The notes under the pieces were generated by a model that saw only the letters and a program-made list of their open reading frames with translations, had not been told where the DNA came from and made no database searches. Positions 26,201-35,065 of a stretch of 45,314 bases of DNA are shown piece after piece. Position 1 is the first letter of the stretch, and each line of letters begins with the position of its first letter. The stretch is from JASUTC01 sp035447925 (lineage in GTDB: Bacteria; Thermotogota; Thermotogae; MWEM01): NCBI GenBank assembly GCA_035447925.1, contig DAOTHY010000010.1, positions 1 to 45,314 on the forward strand. Direction: 5' to 3'. The position numbers and the translations under genes were made by a program.

Positions 26201-27181
26201 ATGGATGAGAGAAGAAAGGAGATTATTTGTGCCGGCGAGGTTCTGTTTGACATGATTTCCGTTGATGCGGGAAAAAGCCTGGCTGAGAGCACCCAGTTTA
26301 CAAAACGCATAGGAGGCTCGCCATTCAATGTATGTTGCGGCTTGGCAAGGCTTGGAGAATATTGTTCTTTTTTTACTCAGATAGGAGATGACAGTTTTGG
26401 GCAGGCCATTGGTGCTTATCTGAAAGACAGTCATATTGATAAAAAATATACATTCGTCAAAAACGGGTCAAATACCTCTTTGGCCTTTGCCGGTGTTGAC
26501 AGATATGGAAAAGCGGATTATGAATTTTACAGAGATCATACTGCCGATGTAACCATCAGCCTGGATAAGGCTGACCGAGTTGATCTGATCGATTGCTCCA
26601 TTTTTCATTTCGGTTCTCTGGCCATTGTGGATGAGCCGGGTGCTCAAACCTATCTGAAACTCTTTGAAAAGGCTTTTTCTTATCCGCTCTTGAAAGCTTT
26701 CGATCCCAACGTCAGATCTTTTTATATTCACAACCGGGAACATTATCTTAATCAAATATTGGACATCATTCGATCAGTGGACATTTTAAAACTCTCTGAT
26801 GAGGATTTATATTACATTAGCGGTGAAAACGATCCAGTGAAGGCTTTGAACAGTTTACCGACAAACCCGCAAAGAATGGAATTTGTTACCCTGGGGGCGG
26901 AAGGATGCTTAATCCGTCTGGGGCAGATGGTTAAAAGGATTGACGGCTACCGGATTGATGTAACGGATACAGTTGGATGTGGAGACGCCTTCATGTCAGG
27001 GATTTTAAAGGTGATCAACCGTGCTGGAGATTTCGATGAAAGAACTGCCTTTGCGCTGATGGAAAAAGCCGCCCATTTCGCCGTTGCCTGTTCAGCCATC
27101 GTTGCCATGCGTGAAGGGGCTGCTGATTCCATGCCTACAGAAAAGGAAGTGAATGCTTTTATTGCAGCGCATAACAAATGA
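26201..27181 (+). CDS. PfkB-family sugar kinase (fructokinase/ribokinase type)
   Basis: 326 residues, typical length. N-terminal GGSPFNVCCGLARLG (38-52) is the first PfkB signature; the second is DTVGCGDAFMSG, with catalytic Asp262. The usual family form is DTTGAGDAF, so Ala is replaced by Cys260 in the anion hole. NVR and SDED motifs resemble fructokinases; 2-keto-3-deoxygluconate or another sugar is also possible. GGAGG precedes ATG 26201. Cytoplasmic; likely operon with the upstream hydrolase. Confidence 0.88.
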   Translation: MDERRKEIICAGEVLFDMISVDAGKSLAESTQFTKRIGGSPFNVCCGLARLGEYCSFFTQIGDDSFGQAIGAYLKDSHIDKKYTFVKNGSNTSLAFAGVDRYGKADYEFYRDHTADVTISLDKADRVDLIDCSIFHFGSLAIVDEPGAQTYLKLFEKAFSYPLLKAFDPNVRSFYIHNREHYLNQILDIIRSVDILKLSDEDLYYISGENDPVKALNSLPTNPQRMEFVTLGAEGCLIRLGQMVKRIDGYRIDVTDTVGCGDAFMSGILKVINRAGDFDERTAFALMEKAAHFAVACSAIVAMREGAADSMPTEKEVNAFIAAHNK

Positions 27182-27253
27182 CAAAGGTACCAGATGCGTG
27201 GAACATATACCCGTCACAGTTTAATGTTATCGATCAAGGCTTCGATTTTGAAG

Positions 27254-27433
27254 TTAAAGGTTGCAGTTAATCAACCCGAATAGGGTGATCATGGTTTTAA
27301 GAATCTGTGCGGTATTGCTTTGAGGAATTCCCATTCTACCTCCAATGAATATAAAAATGCACTTTGGGCCTTGTGCCAAAATATCGGTATTAAACAGCAA
27401 AACAAAAAGAACTGAAATCAATGCTTTTTTCAT
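27254..27433 (-). pseudogene. Remnant of the 5' end of an alkaline phosphatase gene
   Basis: A 59-codon minus-strand frame starts with a signal-peptide-like MKKALISVLFVLLF and continues GPKCIFIFIGGRMGIPQSN. Alkaline phosphatases begin their mature part with a strand and the metal-binding IGDGMGxPQ motif; here the metal-ligand Asp is lost (IGGRMG) and similarity fades after about 45 residues, ending at a stop. No continuation of the roughly 400-residue enzyme was seen in the remaining 70 bases before the kinase gene. A weak ribosome site only. Interpreted as a decayed gene fragment in the 416-base interval 27182-27597, which otherwise holds only the promoter of the next gene. Confidence 0.6.
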
Positions 27434-27563
27434 TTGAAAAAACTTCTGTGAGATGTGTGATCATTCAAGCGAATTATCATTCAAAATAATAGCTGAAACA
27501 AATTAAAAATAAGAATTGTTGATTGATGTTTATGAGCAAATTCCGGGAGAATCTCTTCTCATA

Positions 27564-27572
27564 TGGTATAAT
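27564..27572 (+). promoter_or_regulatory. Extended -10 promoter of the large plus-strand operon
   Basis: TG-G-TATAAT at 27564-27572, 25 bases before the start codon of the sensor kinase. No -35 match at 17 bases, as is common for extended -10 promoters. Confidence 0.6.
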
Positions 27573-27597
27573 TAGGGGGTATTCTTGGGAGGTTTTT

Positions 27598-29088
27598 ATG
27601 GAAGAAACGTCGAATTCAATCAACAGATTTCTGATTACAATCGCATCCTTTGCCAGGGAATTGAATACGGCAAAAAACACAGTGGATATTTCAAAGGCAA
27701 TCGAAAAGGTGATGGGGCGTTTTTTTTCCATAGAATCCAGTTTGTCGGCTGTTTATAAAGATGATCAATGGCAAGTAATCAGACTGGATGAAAACTTTCC
27801 GCTCGATGATTCGGAAATGGAGAATTATTTTTCGCTTGCCTTGGAAAGAAAATCACCCAGTTTTTTTCCGCTGAATCAATCCAGTTATTTAGTTATTTTA
27901 CCCTCGGTTAAATCCGGAAGGGTTTTATCTACATTTTTTGGCTATGTCGGTGAAAATGAAAAAGGTTTTACCCAGGAATTTGAAACCATGTTTGGTTTTT
28001 TCAGTTTCTATTCCGGTATTGTACTGGAAAACCAGGGCTTGCTCAACGAAATCAAGGATGCGGCGAAAATACAAGAGCAGCTGCGCTTTTATTTTGAGAT
28101 GATGTTGAATTCGCTAGATGAGGGGATTTGCGTCGTGAATTCATCCGGTGAGTTTGTGTTTAAAAATAAAAAATACCAGGAAATTAATCCCGATAACCCC
28201 GTGGTTCAGCAGATCCGGACCATAGCTGCTGAGACTTTTTCTCAGGATGTGGGACAAGCTTTGGAAATGGAATTTGATGGTGTTTTCTTTTCCTTTAATT
28301 CCGTGATTCTAACGGATGACGAGCAAGTGCTAATCCGGCTGGAAGATATTACAAACACCAAAGAGTTGGAGCGGATGAAAAAGATCGATCAGATGAAAAC
28401 CGAATTTATCGCCAACATTTCCCACGAGCTTAGAACGCCTTTGTCCGCAATAAAGGCATATTCCGAAACTATTAACGATTCGGTAGAGGTCTTGGATCCG
28501 GATACCTTAAAGGAATTCATGGGGACGATTATCGATCAAAGTGATCATCTCACCTTTCTGTTGGACCAGCTTTTGGATTTTTCAAGCATGGAACGAGAGG
28601 ATTTGAAACTGGAGAAAGATGCTTTTAATATCGTTGAACTGATTAAAAAGGCCAAAGAAAGCAACAAAGAAAAGTATGAACAGAATGCGGTAATGATTCA
28701 TCTGAATCTTCCTGCAGAATGTGTAACAGTCCATGCAGATGAAAAGCGCATTAAACAGGTTTTAATCAACCTCATTTCTAATGCTGTGAAATATTCGGAT
28801 CAAACGAAGGAGATAAAAGAGGTAACCATTTCCTTGATTTTAAACGAAGAAACCGTCACCGTTGAAGTCGAAGACAACGGGATTGGTATTTCTGAGTCTG
28901 AACTGGAAAAGATTTTTACTAAGTTTTACAGAATCGACAGCAGCCTAACATATGAGGTGGAGGGAACAGGCCTTGGCCTGGCGATATGCCGGGAGATCAT
29001 CCACGAGCATGGCAAAGAGATCAGCGTTGAAAGCAAAATAGGCGAGGGATCGATCTTCAGATTTGAACTGGATCTATCTAAGGAATAG
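27598..29088 (+). CDS. Cytoplasmic sensor histidine kinase (PhoR-type core)
   Basis: 496 residues, no membrane segment. A GAF-like N-terminal half (about 10-150), a PAS-like segment (about 160-260), HisKA with NISHELRTPLSAIKAYSE (phospho-His about 276) and HATPase with LINLISNAVKYSD, EDNGIGIS, the F-box-like KIFTKFYRIDSS and GTGLGLAI. The frame opens at 27523, but the promoter at 27564 and GGGAGG upstream of ATG 27598 fix the later start. It has no receiver and no response regulator beside it. Its stop is directly followed by the HDOD gene, so the pair probably works together. Confidence 0.92.
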   Translation: MEETSNSINRFLITIASFARELNTAKNTVDISKAIEKVMGRFFSIESSLSAVYKDDQWQVIRLDENFPLDDSEMENYFSLALERKSPSFFPLNQSSYLVILPSVKSGRVLSTFFGYVGENEKGFTQEFETMFGFFSFYSGIVLENQGLLNEIKDAAKIQEQLRFYFEMMLNSLDEGICVVNSSGEFVFKNKKYQEINPDNPVVQQIRTIAAETFSQDVGQALEMEFDGVFFSFNSVILTDDEQVLIRLEDITNTKELERMKKIDQMKTEFIANISHELRTPLSAIKAYSETINDSVEVLDPDTLKEFMGTIIDQSDHLTFLLDQLLDFSSMEREDLKLEKDAFNIVELIKKAKESNKEKYEQNAVMIHLNLPAECVTVHADEKRIKQVLINLISNAVKYSDQTKEIKEVTISLILNEETVTVEVEDNGIGISESELEKIFTKFYRIDSSLTYEVEGTGLGLAICREIIHEHGKEISVESKIGEGSIFRFELDLSKE

Positions 29089-29940
29089 ATGGTTATGGAC
29101 TTAAAGAAAACCATCCAGGAAATCGAAAGTCTGCCTTCTCCCGATTTTATTTTGCAGAAAATTGTGGATACGGCTAACAATCCCGGGGCTTCTGCAAAGG
29201 ATTTAAACGAAGTGGCTTCCAAAGATCCCGCTTTCGTCGCCAAGATTTTAAAAATAGCAAACTCGGCTTATTATGGGCTGCCACGTAATGTCACCAAATT
29301 GACAGAAGCCATCATGATATTGGGGTTTAAAACAGTTCGCAACATGGCCATGAGCATTTTTACCGGGAAAGAGTTTTTCAAATTCGAGAGTGAGCGACTG
29401 GATATGAAACAATTCTGGAAACATGCCGTTGTCGTGGCAACAGCGGGTGAGCTTACTGCGGAGATCATTGGCTATTCAAACAAAGAAGAATTGTTTATGT
29501 GCGGTTTGATGCATGATATTGGCAAATCCGTTCAGGGGGTGTTGTTTCCCAACCTGTTTGATTCTGTTATTGGTTTGGCCAAGGCGAAGAATCTCAGCTA
29601 TTATCAGGCGGAGCAGTTGTTGGAAATACCAACTCATGAAATATTTGCCGAGTTGTTGCTGGAAAAATGGAATTTCCCTGAACTGGTTCTGATTACTGCT
29701 TCCAGGCATCATCGCCCACAAACCATCCAAAACTCCATCTATTCGGATCCGGTCAATATTATCATGTTGTCAACCTTTATTGCGGAGCGATTCAAAATGG
29801 GTGATAATGGCGGTGGAAAGCCCATTGCATTACCGAAATATTGTTGGGATGAACTGGGGTTAACACCCGTCATCTTTGACGAATTACTCAGTACAATTGA
29901 GAAAAAGATTGAAAAAATCGAAGAATTTATGAATATTTAG
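29089..29940 (+). CDS. HDOD domain protein
   Basis: 283 residues. The HDOD fold is shown by LPSPDFILQKIVDTANNP, KDPAFVAKILKIANSAYYGLP and the AIMILGFKTVRNMAM segment. His142-Asp143 in LMHDIGK keeps the HD pair and another His pair lies in SRHHRP, so metal-dependent activity is not excluded, though most HDOD proteins are signalling scaffolds in motility, chemotaxis or stress control. ATG 29089 abuts the kinase stop; ATG 29095 is an alternative. AAGGA lies upstream. Confidence 0.9.
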   Translation: MVMDLKKTIQEIESLPSPDFILQKIVDTANNPGASAKDLNEVASKDPAFVAKILKIANSAYYGLPRNVTKLTEAIMILGFKTVRNMAMSIFTGKEFFKFESERLDMKQFWKHAVVVATAGELTAEIIGYSNKEELFMCGLMHDIGKSVQGVLFPNLFDSVIGLAKAKNLSYYQAEQLLEIPTHEIFAELLLEKWNFPELVLITASRHHRPQTIQNSIYSDPVNIIMLSTFIAERFKMGDNGGGKPIALPKYCWDELGLTPVIFDELLSTIEKKIEKIEEFMNI

Positions 29941-29951
29941 GGAGGAAAAAG

Positions 29952-30974
29952 ATGCGAGTAGGAATTTTAACAGGTGGTGGAGATTGTCCGGGTTTGAACG
30001 CCGTAGTAAGAGGGATTGTATCTTCTAAAAGATCGGATATGGAGATATTTGGTTTTATGAGAGGGTGGAGTGGGCCCCTTGAAGCGGATTACATTCCACT
30101 GAACAAAGAGGACGTGGAGGGAATCCATATTTTGGGGGGGACGATTCTGGGAACTTCCAGAACGAATCCTTTCAAGAAAGAAGAGGATACGAAAAAGTTG
30201 TTTGAAAATCTTGAAAAACTAAAGATCGATGCGGTAATCGCTATCGGGGGAGATGATACCCTGAGCGTGGCGGCCAAGCTTTCTTCTTTTCATTTCCCCG
30301 TGGTGGGTGTGCCAAAGACCATCGACAATGATGTCTCCAATACCGATTACACCTTTGGATTCCATACCGCAGTGAACGTTGGGGCAGATGCCATTGACCG
30401 ATTACATTCAACTGCCAAATCACATAACCGGGTATTCTTTGTGGAAATTATGGGCAGAGAAGCTGGGTGGATTGCCCTGGAAGCTGGGCTGGCATCCGGT
30501 GCGCACTTGGTGTTGATTCCAGAATACCCCATGACTTTGGATGAGATTATGTCGGTCATCGACAAGCGAATGGAACGTGGTGGATACTGTATTGTTGCTG
30601 TTGCAGAAGGATTTAAACCCACAGAATTCGAAGACGAGGTAAACAAGCACAAAGCGGTAGACGCTTTTGGCCATGTGCAGCTGGGAGGAATCGCAGAGTT
30701 TTTGACGGAAATCACCAAAGAGAGGCGTTCCTATGAGACACGCTCCGTTGTTTTGGGTCATTTGCTGAGGGGGGGGACGCCAACGGCCTTTGACAGGATT
30801 CTGGGAACACGATATGGTGTGCACGCCATGGAGCTGATTAAAAAACAAGATTACGGGAGAATGGTGGCCCTGTCTGGAAATGATATCGTTTCCGTTCCAA
30901 TCGAATACGGTGTTGCTACTAAAAAATTAGTACCTTACGATTATTATAAATTGTGTACCCTGTTTTTCGGATAA
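29952..30974 (+). CDS. 6-phosphofructokinase, pyrophosphate-dependent type by active-site residues
   Basis: 340 residues, group A PFK fold. TGGGDCPGLNAVVRG at the N-terminus, then GGDDT with Asp102 and VPKTIDND with Lys122. In ATP-dependent enzymes these two positions are Gly (GGDGS and PGTIDND); Asp plus Lys is the established mark of PPi-dependent enzymes, because they block ATP and stabilise pyrophosphate. Catalytic Asp lies in TIDND, and MGREAGWIAL is present. The enzyme would interconvert fructose 6-phosphate and fructose 1,6-bisphosphate reversibly, saving ATP in glycolysis. GGAGG precedes ATG 29952. It lies in an operon behind signalling genes. Confidence 0.93.
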   Translation: MRVGILTGGGDCPGLNAVVRGIVSSKRSDMEIFGFMRGWSGPLEADYIPLNKEDVEGIHILGGTILGTSRTNPFKKEEDTKKLFENLEKLKIDAVIAIGGDDTLSVAAKLSSFHFPVVGVPKTIDNDVSNTDYTFGFHTAVNVGADAIDRLHSTAKSHNRVFFVEIMGREAGWIALEAGLASGAHLVLIPEYPMTLDEIMSVIDKRMERGGYCIVAVAEGFKPTEFEDEVNKHKAVDAFGHVQLGGIAEFLTEITKERRSYETRSVVLGHLLRGGTPTAFDRILGTRYGVHAMELIKKQDYGRMVALSGNDIVSVPIEYGVATKKLVPYDYYKLCTLFFG

Positions 30975-30986
30975 GGAGGTGATGGT

Positions 30987-31508
30987 TTGAAGGGGAGTCA
31001 CGCCTATGTATTATGGGCTATTGAAGTGATTGAAAATTTTATATTAAAGGGAAAAGTCATCAACATACCCGAATATATCCCCCATCAGTTGCTTGAGATT
31101 CAAGCCGGCGCTTTTGTTACATTGCATCTGGAGAATCAGACTTTAAGGGGTTGTATTGGAACCATCATGCCCACTCAGAAGAATTTGGCTTTGGAAATCA
31201 GGGAGAATGCCATTGCCGCTGCCACAAGAGATCCCAGGTTCAACGCTGTTTCTCCAGATGAGTTGGATCAGATTGTTGTATCCGTAGACATTTTATCTCA
31301 ACCGGTTGAATGTAAGAGTTTGGATGAATTAAATCCAAAGATTTTCGGTGTCATCGTCGAAAGTGGGTATAAGAGAGGACTGCTGCTACCCGACCTTGAA
31401 GGGGTTGATACCGTTAACGCCCAGCTTGAGATTGCAAAAAAGAAGGCAGGCATTGGCAGTTATGAACCGGTTCAGGTCTTCAAGTTTGAAGTGAACAGGT
31501 ACCATTAA
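30987..31508 (+). CDS. AMMECR1 domain protein (AmmeMemoRadiSam system protein A)
   Basis: 173 residues. The AMMECR1 core shows FVTLHLENQTLRGCIGT with the conserved LRGCIG motif, ENAIAAATRDPRF and the VSVDILSQP strand. Function is unknown; the family co-occurs with a MEMO-like protein and a radical SAM enzyme. Here the radical SAM gene follows, but no MEMO gene is seen. Start is TTG 30987: AAGGAGG overlaps the PFK stop, spacer seven bases; the ATG at 30982 runs straight into a stop. Confidence 0.88.
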   Translation: MKGSHAYVLWAIEVIENFILKGKVINIPEYIPHQLLEIQAGAFVTLHLENQTLRGCIGTIMPTQKNLALEIRENAIAAATRDPRFNAVSPDELDQIVVSVDILSQPVECKSLDELNPKIFGVIVESGYKRGLLLPDLEGVDTVNAQLEIAKKKAGIGSYEPVQVFKFEVNRYH

Positions 31509-31521
31509 GGAGGCATAAACT

Positions 31522-32508
31522 ATGAGAGAAGCCCTCTTTTATGAAGAAATCGGAGGGTCTAAGGTAAGATGCAATCTTTGTCCGCATCATTGTGAAATCG
31601 AAGAAGGGCAATGTGGTCTATGTAGAGTTCGTGTCAACAAAGGCGGGGTGTTGTATACCTTGACCTATGGCACTCTTTCGTCTATTTCCAACGATCCCAT
31701 CGAAAAAAAACCCCTGTATCATTTTCACCCCGGTACGATGATTTTGTCTGTAGGTTCATGGGGGTGCAACATGACTTGTCCGTGGTGTCAGAATTGGGAG
31801 ATTGCCCATGAAAAGCCGCAGGTTCAAAGGGTAAATCCCGACAGACTCATCGATCTCACTTTGGATAGGGAGTTGGAGGGTATCGCCTACACTTACAATG
31901 AACCCATTGTGTCCTTTGAATTTGTATTGGATACTTCAAGAATGGCCAGTTCTGATGGTTTGTATAACGTGATGGTCACCAACGGCTACATTGAAGAGGC
32001 ACCTTTGAAACTGTTGTTGCAGACCATTCAAGCCATGAACATTGATTTGAAAGGATTCAATCCTAAATTTTATCAAAAAAGAACTTCCGGGGATCTTGAG
32101 ACCATTAAAAAAAACATTAAAACAATCTCGGATGAGGGATTACATTTGGAATTAACCACCCTTATCATACCGGGAGAAAACGATTCTCCAACTGAAATGG
32201 AAGAAGAAGCGGCCTGGATTGCATCGATAAATGATGAGATTCCACTCCATTTATCAAAATACCACCCGGCGTACAAATTCAATAAACCCCCGACGCCCGA
32301 TCAAACTCTTTTGGATTTATATGCGGTTGCGAAGAAGCATCTAAAATACGTTTATATCGGCAATGCCAATCTGAGCGAAGGTAGAGATACGCATTGTCCT
32401 TCCTGTGGGAATCTATTGATTAAACGTAACGGATATCACATTGAAGTTGTGGGAATACAGGATAAAAAATGCACAAAATGTCAAGCGGAAATCAAAATCA
32501 AAATATGA
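31522..32508 (+). CDS. AmmeMemoRadiSam system radical SAM enzyme (AmrS-like)
   Basis: 328 residues. N-terminal cysteine-rich segment CNLCPHHCEIEEGQCGLC (17-34), then the radical SAM cluster motif CNMTCPWC with Cys82, Cys86, Cys89, as in pyruvate-formate-lyase-activating enzymes. A C-terminal zinc-ribbon-like pair, CPSCG and CTKC, ends the protein. It likely makes a glycyl or other radical or modifies a partner, target unknown; needs anaerobic conditions. GGAGG lies upstream of ATG 31522. Directly behind AMMECR1. Confidence 0.92.
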   Translation: MREALFYEEIGGSKVRCNLCPHHCEIEEGQCGLCRVRVNKGGVLYTLTYGTLSSISNDPIEKKPLYHFHPGTMILSVGSWGCNMTCPWCQNWEIAHEKPQVQRVNPDRLIDLTLDRELEGIAYTYNEPIVSFEFVLDTSRMASSDGLYNVMVTNGYIEEAPLKLLLQTIQAMNIDLKGFNPKFYQKRTSGDLETIKKNIKTISDEGLHLELTTLIIPGENDSPTEMEEEAAWIASINDEIPLHLSKYHPAYKFNKPPTPDQTLLDLYAVAKKHLKYVYIGNANLSEGRDTHCPSCGNLLIKRNGYHIEVVGIQDKKCTKCQAEIKIKI

Positions 32509-33524
32509 AATTGTCGAAAAGCAGTCAGCTCCTGATACTGATCTTTGTTACCCTGTTGCTGCTTTTTTCAGTATTCTTTTTTTTTAGAAGTCAACCCCAA
32601 TACTGCTCCAAAGTGGATATCGCATTGGGGACAACGGTCAAAGTTGTCATTTCATCTCAAAAAGATCCCAGCTTGATCTTAGAGGCTATTTTAAGGGAAT
32701 TTCACAGAATCGATCAAAAGTTTTCCGTTACGAATGAAAAAAGCATGATCTGGCGAATCAATCACAGCGCTAACCCGGTTCAAGTTGATGAAGAAACTGC
32801 TTTTGTTATTGAACGGTCTATAGCGCTTGCCAGAGCCACAGAAGGTGCCTTCGACCCCGCATTGGGGAATTTGATATCTCTATGGGGATTTGATCGAATA
32901 TCGGATGCTCAATTTCAACCGGCCATTCCTTCTGATGCTCAAATACAAGCAGCTCTGGAAAAAAGCGGGTATGAACATATCCGTCTGGAAAACGACGTTG
33001 TTGTTCTTGAGAATGGGATTCAATTAGATCTGGGCGGTGTCGTCAAAGGTTATGCCATTGATCGGGGCATTTCAATCGCAAAGGAAATGGATCCGAATGC
33101 CACAGGGTACATCAACGCCGGTAGGGATATCGGTATTATAGGACCAAAATTTGGTGGCGATTATTGGTCGATTGCAGTACAAGACCCAAGGGGAGAAAGT
33201 GGAGAGTATATCGATCTCGTCTATTTGAAAAAAGGGACAATCGTAACTTCAGGAGATTATGAGCGCTTTTTTATCATTGACGGGGTTCGTTACCATCACA
33301 TTATCAATCCCAAAACCGGCTATCCCGTCAGAGAGACTATTTCCACAACTGTTATTTCTCCCGATGCCATGGATGCGGATGCTTTATCGACTGCCGCATT
33401 TGTCCTTGGCTCAGAATTCTCTGCCATGTTGTTGCCTGTATTGGGAGGACAAGGGTTGTTCGTGGATGCCAAACAGGTGGTTATGGCCAGTGAAGGCTGG
33501 TCGTTTTTCAAGGAAAAGCAATAA
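32505..33524 (+). CDS. apbE: FAD:protein FMN transferase ApbE
   Basis: 339 residues. N-terminal membrane anchor of about 20 residues (no lipobox), then the ApbE fold: GTTVKVVI, TEGAFDPALGNLISLWGF, DLGGVVKGYAID, YINAGRDIGIIG, and SGDYERFF, followed by HHIINPKTGYP and the metal-binding DAMDADALSTAAFV. It transfers FMN from FAD onto Thr/Ser in xGAT motifs outside the membrane. RnfD and RnfG in this window both have TGAT sites, so they are likely substrates. ATG 32505 overlaps the stop of the radical SAM gene (ATGA); the frame is also open from ATG 32469. Confidence 0.93.
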   Translation: MKLSKSSQLLILIFVTLLLLFSVFFFFRSQPQYCSKVDIALGTTVKVVISSQKDPSLILEAILREFHRIDQKFSVTNEKSMIWRINHSANPVQVDEETAFVIERSIALARATEGAFDPALGNLISLWGFDRISDAQFQPAIPSDAQIQAALEKSGYEHIRLENDVVVLENGIQLDLGGVVKGYAIDRGISIAKEMDPNATGYINAGRDIGIIGPKFGGDYWSIAVQDPRGESGEYIDLVYLKKGTIVTSGDYERFFIIDGVRYHHIINPKTGYPVRETISTTVISPDAMDADALSTAAFVLGSEFSAMLLPVLGGQGLFVDAKQVVMASEGWSFFKEKQ

Positions 33525-33940
33525 TGCCTCATTTTATAATGAGTGTCGAGCTCAATGAATTGAAACTTTTCAGAAAACGTGATTGGATTGTGTACTTGCT
33601 GCTTTTTGTTTTGATAGGTGTCACGGTTTACACGGGTATGGCTGCTTCAAAAGGAACGATTGTTAGGGTTAGTGTGAACGGTCAAATGCGCTACCGATTT
33701 TCCTTGGATCAAGAGGGTCAACATGTAATTGAATGTAACGGGAAAAAACTGATGGAGTTGTTGATCGCTGATTCGGACGCAAAAATCATCCATTCAGCAT
33801 GTCCGCTTCATTTGTGTGAGCGGGGAACTCTAAAGCAGAGCGGTGCATTGGTGTGTGTGCCGCAAAAGGTCATCATTGTCCTTGAGCAAAATGGCGAAGC
33901 GGTTGAGATATCAGATGAATACGATTTGATCACAGGATAA
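33524..33940 (+). CDS. NusG domain II-containing membrane protein
   Basis: 138 residues. One membrane helix (about 23-40) and a small beta domain with the pattern HSACPLHLCERGTLKQSG and LVCVPQKVIIV. Three conserved cysteines (CPxxxC and C-P-x-K) mark the NusG_II family commonly found between ApbE and Gx-transporter genes. Role unknown, possibly in redox or flavin handling outside the membrane. ATG shares one base with the stop of apbE. Confidence 0.85.
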   Translation: MPHFIMSVELNELKLFRKRDWIVYLLLFVLIGVTVYTGMAASKGTIVRVSVNGQMRYRFSLDQEGQHVIECNGKKLMELLIADSDAKIIHSACPLHLCERGTLKQSGALVCVPQKVIIVLEQNGEAVEISDEYDLITG

Positions 33941-33950
33941 GAGGAGAATG

Positions 33951-34481
33951 ATGGTTGAAGAAAAAAAAAGCCTTTCGGCAACGGCAAGGTTGACATTCTT
34001 ATCCGCCTTAACAGCGCTTGCTATTAGTATTGGCGTGATAGAATCCTTGGTCCCCCCCCCTGTTCCGGTAGCAGGTTTTAAATGGGGCTTTTCCAACAGT
34101 GTGATGCTGATGATTCTGCTGTTATTGGGAAGAAAGGAAGCGCTAACAGCTGCCTGGGTTAAGGTGATGGTAGCATCGCTGATTACCGGGAGATTTTTAA
34201 GTCCGTCTTTTTTTTTAGGATTAGGGGGTTCACTGAGTTCTGTTTATCTCATGTCAATCCTGATGAAACGAAAATTTGGTTTAATAGCAGTGAGCGTATG
34301 CGGTTCTTTTATCAGTAATCTGGTACAGCTGTTATTGGCAGCGAGTCTTTTTGTAGGCTCTGTCAAGATATTTTACTTGGCTGGATACCTGATTTCTATT
34401 GGCGCTTTCACAGGTCTTTTGAATGCGATCATTGCTTACGGGGGGTTAAAATGGTTGAAAACAATCGGTATGCTGTCATAA
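33951..34481 (+). CDS. Gx transporter family protein (heptaprenyl diphosphate synthase component I-like)
   Basis: 176 residues, about five to six hydrophobic helices. Signature Gly-rich helix segments such as IESLVPPPVPVAGFKWGFSN match the family also labelled 'heptaprenyl diphosphate synthase component I', related to ECF-type substrate-binding membrane proteins. Substrate unknown; the constant link with ApbE and NusG-II proteins suggests flavin- or quinone-related transport (inference). GAGGAG precedes twin ATGs at 33948 and 33951. Overlaps maf by 31 bases. Confidence 0.8.
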   Translation: MVEEKKSLSATARLTFLSALTALAISIGVIESLVPPPVPVAGFKWGFSNSVMLMILLLLGRKEALTAAWVKVMVASLITGRFLSPSFFLGLGGSLSSVYLMSILMKRKFGLIAVSVCGSFISNLVQLLLAASLFVGSVKIFYLAGYLISIGAFTGLLNAIIAYGGLKWLKTIGMLS

Positions 34482-35065
34482 TGGCTTCGCAATCGCCGAG
34501 GCGTAAGGAATTGATGAACAGATTTCCTTTGGAAGTGAGTTATTACCCGCATCGGCTTGTCAGTGAACAAACTGATGAAGGGGAAGGTAAAGCTGAACAG
34601 GAGATTGTAGTAGAGATTGCTTTGAAAAAGCTCAGGTCCATGTACCCTGTTTTTAAGAAGCCGGAAACGGTTATTATCGCAGCAGATACCATGGTTTTTT
34701 ACAACGGGGTCGTTTTGGGAAAGCCGTCATCCGTTAAGGAAGCCGAACAGATGCTTAGAATGTTGTCAGGAGAATGGCATGAAGTGTATACCGGATGCGC
34801 CTTATCCATCACCGAAAGATCCGGAAGAGAACATGAAATCAAATTTTGGGAGAAGACACGGGTCAAATTCAGAAAAGTTCCCATGGAGTTTATTTCACTC
34901 TACTGTGCAAGTCAGAAACCGCTCGATAAAGCAGGAGCATATGGGATTCAGGATGAAGGCGCCTTTTTAGTAGAAAAAATTGCCGGTGATTATTATAACG
35001 TCATGGGGTTACCTATCGGTAGGTTATGGGAGTTATTTTTGGATTTTGAGGTCATTCATTTATGA
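34451..35065 (+). CDS. maf: Maf-family nucleoside triphosphate pyrophosphatase
   Basis: 204 residues. N-terminal MASQSPRRKELM is the substrate-binding loop; Asp80 in IIAADTMV is the catalytic base; GKPSS and later YYNVMGLPIGRL complete the family pattern. Maf hydrolyses non-canonical or canonical NTPs (dTTP, UTP, 7-methyl-GTP depending on subgroup) and affects septation. The ATG lies within the Gx transporter gene, preceded by GGGGG; the end overlaps radC by four bases. Confidence 0.93.
   Translation: MVENNRYAVIMASQSPRRKELMNRFPLEVSYYPHRLVSEQTDEGEGKAEQEIVVEIALKKLRSMYPVFKKPETVIIAADTMVFYNGVVLGKPSSVKEAEQMLRMLSGEWHEVYTGCALSITERSGREHEIKFWEKTRVKFRKVPMEFISLYCASQKPLDKAGAYGIQDEGAFLVEKIAGDYYNVMGLPIGRLWELFLDFEVIHL

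Noticed and set aside
27523..27597. Upstream start codon extending the sensor kinase by 25 residues
   Set aside because: A TATAAT promoter lies within this extension and the good ribosome site is at ATG 27598.
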